Assembly: GCF_014529535.1 (NCBI RefSeq)
Contig: NW_023503496.1
Coordinates: 3,066,799 to 3,130,798, forward strand
From: Bradysia coprophila
Taxonomy: Eukaryota; Arthropoda; Insecta; Diptera; Sciaridae
DNA: 64,000 bases
Direction: 5' to 3'
Under the pieces are notes generated by a model. That model searched no databases, was not told the origin of the DNA, and saw only the letters and a list, made by a program, of their open reading frames with translations. Numbering within the stretch: position 1 is the first letter of the stretch; each line of letters begins with the position of its first letter. Shown in pieces: positions 58,881 to 64,000 of the stretch. Made by a program: the position numbers and the translations under genes.

Positions 58881-59269
58881 ACTAGTGACGAATATATGAA
58901 AATCCATTTCACCAAAAATAGATAAAAAATAGCTAAAATAAACAATTAATTTTGCTTATGACAAGAAATAAATCTGCTGACAAAAGTATTAACTTTGCTG
59001 ATAGAAATAAATAAATTTGCTGCTAAAAAATAGCTAAAAAAATATTTAATTTTGCAGATTGCAAAAAAATAAATGTGCTGACAAAATAAGATTAAATTTG
59101 CTGCTTCAAAAAAATAAATTTGCAGACGAAGAATTAAATTTGGTCACAATAGCAATAAATTTGCTGAACTAAAAGAATAAATTTGCTGATAAAAAAAATA
59201 ATTTTGCTGCAAAAAAAGAATAATTTTGCTGACAAAAAAAGATTTCCCATTAAAAAATCAAATTTTTTC

Positions 59270-59745
59270 AAAAATCGGGTCCAAGAAGTGAAAGGCTACT
59301 CGGCCCTCAGTGTATTTTGCATATAACTCGAGTAAATTTCATCCAATTTTGCTAGTTTTTATTTCATTTGGAAGGTAACCGAATAGAATGTGGCGAAAAA
59401 CGTTTCAAATTCGGGTCCTTTGACTGAGGCCGCTCCTCGACCCTAAGTGTATTATGCATATAAATCGAGTAAATCTCATCCAATTTTGCTAGTTTTTGTC
59501 TTATATGGAAGGTAATTGAATACCGAATAGAATGTGGTGAGAAAAACATTTCATATTTGGTTCTGGAACTAAGGCCGCTCCTCGGCCCTTAGTGTGCTTT
59601 GCATATAACTCGAGTAAATTTGATCCGATTTTCCTAATTTTTGTTTCATTTGAAAGGTAATCGATAGAATGTTGTTGGAAAAAAATTTGGGTCCTTGTAC
59701 GAAGGCCGAATAGAATGTTTCTGAAAAAAAAAAAATTTAGGTCGA
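59270..59745 (+). repeat. Three tandem units of the AGCCCCGTACG element array
   Basis: Repeats the phrase CTCGGCCCTCAGTGTATTTT...ACTCGAGTAAATTTCATCC about every 145 bases, with no element ends on either side. Shows the internal array can exist apart from the termini. Confidence 0.7.
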
Positions 59746-60720
59746 ATGAAAGAAAATATTTTTTCAGATTTAAGTAAAGCCACGGATATTATGAAGAAAG
59801 CAACCGAGACGCTTGTACTCTCGAACAATTTTCTTCGATTTAATTGAATGTTGTAAAGTGAAAACATGTACCTCTCTATCTCTACTTAGCCGCCGATTGT
59901 AAAACTTGATCATTGTTAATAAAATTGTTTAAAACCTCTCTATCTTATCCGAATGCAATTCGAAGTTTATAAATAGACTTTCGAGCATTTAGCGAGTATC
60001 TACAAAAAACAAAATCGAAGTGAATCATTTCCTGGAATTTCAATGTGAATCATTTGATTTAACTCACTGACGGAATATTTCTGTACTCAGATGAACAGAG
60101 CATCTATATTTATTGGGCTGATTACCGCAGACCCAATCAATCCTCTAGCATCGAAAGAGAGATTATAATTCTGGTTTTTTGTTCGTGGTCATTGTTGTTT
60201 TGATGGAGTATTCATGTTTAGTGTGAGTGTTAATACAACATATTAAAAATGAAAGATGAACTTTGGGCATGCATGAATGAGAGATATATACGACATGTAG
60301 AAGAAAAACACAGGCTAAAATTGTATGTGTTGGTAGTACCGAGTTTGAGCTATTTAGCTATGACAATTGTATGAGACGAGCTGTAGGAGCTACAAAGTCT
60401 CCTACATTTGACAGCTAACTAGCTCAAATTCGGTACTACCAACACAGGTTTTTTTTGTTCCACGAATATTCAACTTTGTCGTATATCTTTGATATATGCT
60501 TTGGGTTTCACTTATTGGATAACAATCCTTTATCATTATTACTTTTGTAATGTTACCCTTTTGGAACAGAGATTAGTCAGTAGTCTAAAAATTCGGCCTG
60601 TCTAAAAAGCAAATGTCCGAGCCGATCACAATTTCTTCGAACACTCCGCAAAGAGTGTGTTCATCTTAAGAAAAACAATTTTAGAGATCTTAGATTTATC
60701 CAAGTTTGAAAAGTCAGCGA
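59746..60720. other. Intergenic stretch
   Basis: No gene recognised. A hairpin at 60325-60447 is made of TGTGTTGGTAGTACCGAGTT and its complement around GACGAGCTGTAGGAGCTAC. Confidence 0.4.
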
Positions 60721-60722
60721 TG

Positions 60723-61070
60723 TCAAGGTTCTGAAAGAACAGGTTAAGAGACTTACGAAGGAGGGTGAGACACAAATCTTGACAATTCGGACATGTTTGA
60801 AAAGTCAACTTGAAAAATAATTTTTTGTTAAGTTGAAATCGTCATATAAAATTTTCCAAACCTAGTTGACGCTGCAGGAAAATTTTGATCATACCGCCTT
60901 CGTGATCAACTCGAAAGTGTCTCATCACCTTCATCGATGTTCCCAGTCAATTAAGTGCTTACCAGTCTATGATATTTTGGAGTTAAATTTGAATCCTCTA
61001 AGCGATTTTCAAATTTTGCGACAAAATATCATAGACTGGTAAGCACTTATTTGACTGGGAACATAGATGA
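60723..61070. repeat. Two adjacent hairpin elements
   Basis: 60723-60930 is a foldback starting CAAGGTTCTGAAAGAACAGG, related to 31481-31746. 60931-61070 pairs GTTCCCAGTCAATTAAGTGC with GCACTTATTTGACTGGGAAC, the same motif as inside 39047-39273. Confidence 0.6.
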
Positions 61071-61115
61071 CTTTTCAAACTCTAAAAAACCTCAAATATG
61101 ATCCAAACTAAAAAA

Positions 61116-62412
61116 CGAGCCATCAGAACAGTCGGAGCGTCTGCTGCGACTGAGCCCCGTACAAACCCGTATATCTATTGCGTACGTGACCCTAGTGCGT
61201 CTGTCACCCTACTTTGACCGTAGACCTATTGCACCCGTAAACGTAGTTGAAGTCAAATTATTATGAAATGTGTACATCTTAGAAATTGCGCATAGCGCAA
61301 TTACGAAGCCCCGTACGACGCGACGTTCCTTTCAAATAAAACAAAAATTTCAAATAGCCCTAAAATTTAAATTTATTTAGTATAGGCCTCAGTCCGAGGA
61401 TCCAAATTTAATTTTTTTTTTTCAACTACATTCTATTCGGCCTTTGATTACCTTCCAAATGAAACAAAAAATACGAAAAACGGATGAAATTTGCTCGAGT
61501 TATATGTAAAATACACATAGGGCCCTAGTAACGGCCTTAGTCCAAGGACCCAAATTTAATTTTTTTTTCAACAACATTCTATTCGGTGTTCGATTATCTT
61601 TCAAATGAAACAAAAATTACGAAAAACGGATGAAATTTACTCGAGTTGTATGTAAAATACGCATAGGGCCCTAGTAGCGGCCTCAGTCCGAGGACCCAAA
61701 TTTTTTTTTTCCAACAACTTTCTATTCGGCGTTCGATTACCTTCCAAATGAAACAAAAATTACGAAAAACGAATGAAATTTACTCGAGTTCAATGTAAAA
61801 TACACTTAGGGCCCTAGTAGTGGCCTTAGTCCAAGGACCCAAATTTATTTTTTTTTCAACAACTTTCTATTCGGCGTTCGATTACCTTCCAAATGAAACA
61901 AAAATTACGAAAAACGGATTAAATTTACTTGAGTTCTATGTAAAATACACATAGGGCCCTAGTAGCTTTTCACTTCTAAGGCCCTAACTCACGGTCCACT
62001 CACCCGATTTTAAAAAACTTTTTTTTCCTGGATTGGTATTGACAATACCTATCATTTGCCGTGTCATTTACATTTCCATCGTTTATTTTGCCATAAATAT
62101 CACCAAAAGACCTTAAATCACTTAGGTGGCCCTAACTCACGAAGGGCCGACCCGAATATGCCCATCTTCGAACTTAGCCTCACTATTTGGACTATCTTTC
62201 AGGGAAAAAAAAAATTTTGAAATCGGATTTGATTTACTCAAGATATCGACGTGACGGACAGACGGACAGACGGACAGACGGCACAAATTTTTATTGCGGA
62301 TTCGTCATCTATGAACATAGGCAAACACTTTGCCCTTACCGTCTGCTTCGAATTCCATCAATTACACACGGCATCGTAATCCTATAAGCCCCTTCGTACT
62401 TCGTACGGGGCT
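61116..62412 (-). mobile_element. AGCCCCGTACG element, full length, reverse orientation
   Basis: Read on the minus strand it starts AGCCCCGTACGAAG after five T and ends GATGGCTCG followed by six T. Four tandem units and the GTCT/GTCC microsatellite are in the usual places. Closest in sequence to the copy at 37708. Confidence 0.8.
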
Positions 62413-62473
62413 AAAAACCACTGTAAATTAAAAATTCTGTTCTTACAGAGTACATTTTTACAACGGTTTGTTT

Positions 62474-63330
62474 AGACCCGTACGAAGTACTGGGGTCTTA
62501 TAGGTTTACGCATACGTTTGTAACACGTCGAATTGGACTCCCTGAGTAAGGGGAAACCTATTGTGGTTGTCTAGAGATGCCAAATCCGCGAAAAAAAATG
62601 TCCGTCTGTCTGTCCGTCTGTCCGTCTGTCTGTCCGTCTGTCTGTCTGCACGATAACTTGAGTAAAACGCATCTGATTTTGAAAATTCTTTTTTTTTCCG
62701 TTTGGTAATGTCAAAAGACAGGCTAAGTTCGAAGATGAGTGATTTTGGATCGACCCCTCCCGAGCTGTGGCCCAATAAGTGCTTTACGGTTTTTCGAAGA
62801 TATCTCCGGACATTTAAACGTTAAACTTGTAAGTGATACGTCAAATAAAAGGTATTTACAATACCGATCGACAAAAAAAAAGTTTATGGAAATCGGATGT
62901 CCGACTCGTGAGTTAGACCCCTTGGTGTGGAACAGGCACAGGGCGGCAAGCAGTTTTTGCTTGTAGGTCGGCCACATTTGAACATATTTCGTCTGTTTTA
63001 GCTTTATTAGATAGGTATTGACCGTACCAATCAGGGAAAATTTTTTTATGAAATTATGTTCTCCGGAGCGTGAGCTAGGTCTCTTGGAGTGAGCTCTAAT
63101 CTGGCTACTCGGATGTACAGTGAACGTGGTGTATTTTGACAATATCTCGAGTAAATTTTGACCGAATTTCATGAATTTTTTTTTTGTTTGAAAGGTATTA
63201 ACGAATGTAAAGCGTCTGTACTATTTCCGGTCTCCTAACAAAATGGCTGCCGGCGGCCATATTGGATTTTATTAAAACTGATATAAAGTGGGAAAAATGA
63301 TGTTTCTGTTAACATGGAAATAATGTGTTA
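62474..63330 (+). mobile_element. TAGACCCGTACG element, variant
   Basis: Begins AGACCCGTACGAAGTACTGG, has (GTCT/GTCC)n at 62600-62648, and shares its middle with the 41210-42268 element, including AAAATGGCTGCCGGCGGCCA. The right end could not be fixed; a CGTACGGGGCT motif at 63524 may belong to it. Confidence 0.6.
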
Positions 63331-63339
63331 AGTGTGAGG

Positions 63340-64000
63340 GGTTTCAGGGATTCCATATATGGACATCTATATATACCTTTATACAGCTATATTGAGCTAT
63401 ATACAGGCATATAGAGCTATATAATAGCATATTCCTCTGTGAAATGTTTATTTACAGTGAAATATAGGTAAATATAGCGGTATATAGCTGTTTAAATAGG
63501 AATTTATGAAATTTGACTTCGTACGGGGCTGTCTATATTACCTCCGGCAATTTAATTGTATAGTATAACAAGGCAAAGAGTGGATAATGTAAGTGATTTA
63601 AAAGGAAGAATAGTTTTTCAGCAGAGAAGAAAATGAAGTAAGAGAAATGAAGAGTTTCACATTAAAGGCTTTTGATACGAATAGGTGTTTCGTACGGGTC
63701 GGCGTTAGCTATGTTTTTGAGTGTCGATTTATAAATTTTCGGGCTTCGGGACAGCCTCAGAGGATTCGAACGCCTGCTGATCCTCATCGAGGATCGACGC
63801 GACATTTACAACAGCTATTTCGCTAACATGTTTTGCTAAATGGAAATTTTGCGTAATAGATGTGAAAATTGTCGACCCGAGGCGAAGCCGAGGTTGACAA
63901 CACATCGTATGCGCAAAATTCCAGTTTAGGCACAAGTTAGCAACAAGATTTTATGTACAGGAGTGGGATCTTCATTTTTCTATACGTCACTTTTGCGCTT
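63340..64000. other. Window end: AT simple repeat and a hairpin
   Basis: 63350-63500 is a degenerate run of TATATAGAGCTATATA-like phrases. 63805-63945 is a shared-core hairpin (ATTTTGCGTAATAGATGTG against CACATCGTATGCGCAAAAT, loop GACCCGAGGCGAAGCCGAGG). No gene recognised. Confidence 0.45.

Larger units (their letters stand above)
57240..59260. repeat. Inverted pair of CAGCAAATTTATT short-repeat arrays
   Basis: 57290-57720 holds about 16 irregular copies of the phrase AGCAAATTTATT(N)n on the plus strand. 58965-59250 holds the complement, AATAAATTTGCTG, repeated about 10 times. The two arrays face each other around 1.2 kb of unrelated DNA with a hairpin, a retrotransposon tail and a SINE piece. 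Spacing between phrases varies from 15 to 30 bases, so this is not a simple satellite. Confidence 0.6.

Noticed and set aside
63729..63935. 68-aa minus-strand ORF with an acidic C terminus and an acceptor-like AG before it
   Set aside because: Half of it is the arm of a shared-core hairpin. A 3' exon of a gene beyond the window cannot be excluded but is not supported.

Overview
The window is AT-rich nuclear DNA of an animal, most likely an insect. Coding exons are separated by short GT-AG introns, many of 55-110 bases. Gene content (a Ly6-type GPI protein, a secreted LRR protein, lysosomal glucosylceramidase) and a very dense load of small foldback elements suggest a nematoceran fly, perhaps a sciarid-like fungus gnat. 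The lineage is inference only. There is no operon structure, CRISPR array or rRNA gene.

Layout. 1-2.0 kb is a satellite-like array of a 145-bp unit belonging to a repeat family seen repeatedly in the window, here called the AGCCCCGTACG element. A two-exon Ly6-type gene is at 5.36-5.92 kb (+) and a foldback element at 6.1-7.2 kb. A small intronless gene lies at 7.8-8.0 kb (+). The two dominant features are tandem copies of one large multi-exon gene on the minus strand: copy 1 (coding 8.17-16.42 kb, 5' exon near 22.5 kb) and copy 2 (coding 25.12-32.45 kb, 5' exon near 33.8 kb). Copy 2 is open and encodes about 1712 aa. It has a P-loop GTPase-like N terminus, a long helical part, a glycine-rich collagen-like part, a hydrophobic glycine-rich segment and a long coiled coil. 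I know of no name for this architecture. Copy 1 is almost identical but carries an in-frame TGA, and a fragment of a third copy lies at 36.2 kb.

The region 36.5-42.3 kb is a pile of nested repeats. A palindromic element flanked by TTAA is itself interrupted by an AGCCCCGTACG element and by a TA-flanked foldback, and two more AGCCCCGTACG elements follow. Next come an LRR ectodomain gene (43.4-45.0 kb, +), a second small gene related to the one at 7.8 kb (45.3-45.5 kb, +), an Old Yellow Enzyme gene in three exons (47.57-48.92 kb, +), and, convergent with it, a 14-exon GH30 glucosylceramidase gene (49.40-56.47 kb, -) whose intron 10 is inflated by transposable elements. The last 7 kb holds inverted short-repeat arrays, a non-LTR retrotransposon tail, tRNA-like SINE pieces and more AGCCCCGTACG elements.

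The Ly6 and LRR products are predicted to be secretory or cell-surface, glucosylceramidase lysosomal, and the OYE a cytosolic flavin reductase. The genes do not form an obvious pathway. The best candidate for an undescribed system is the duplicated GTPase/collagen-like/coiled-coil gene pair. All exon models are from reading splice sites by eye and joining frames; none has transcript support.
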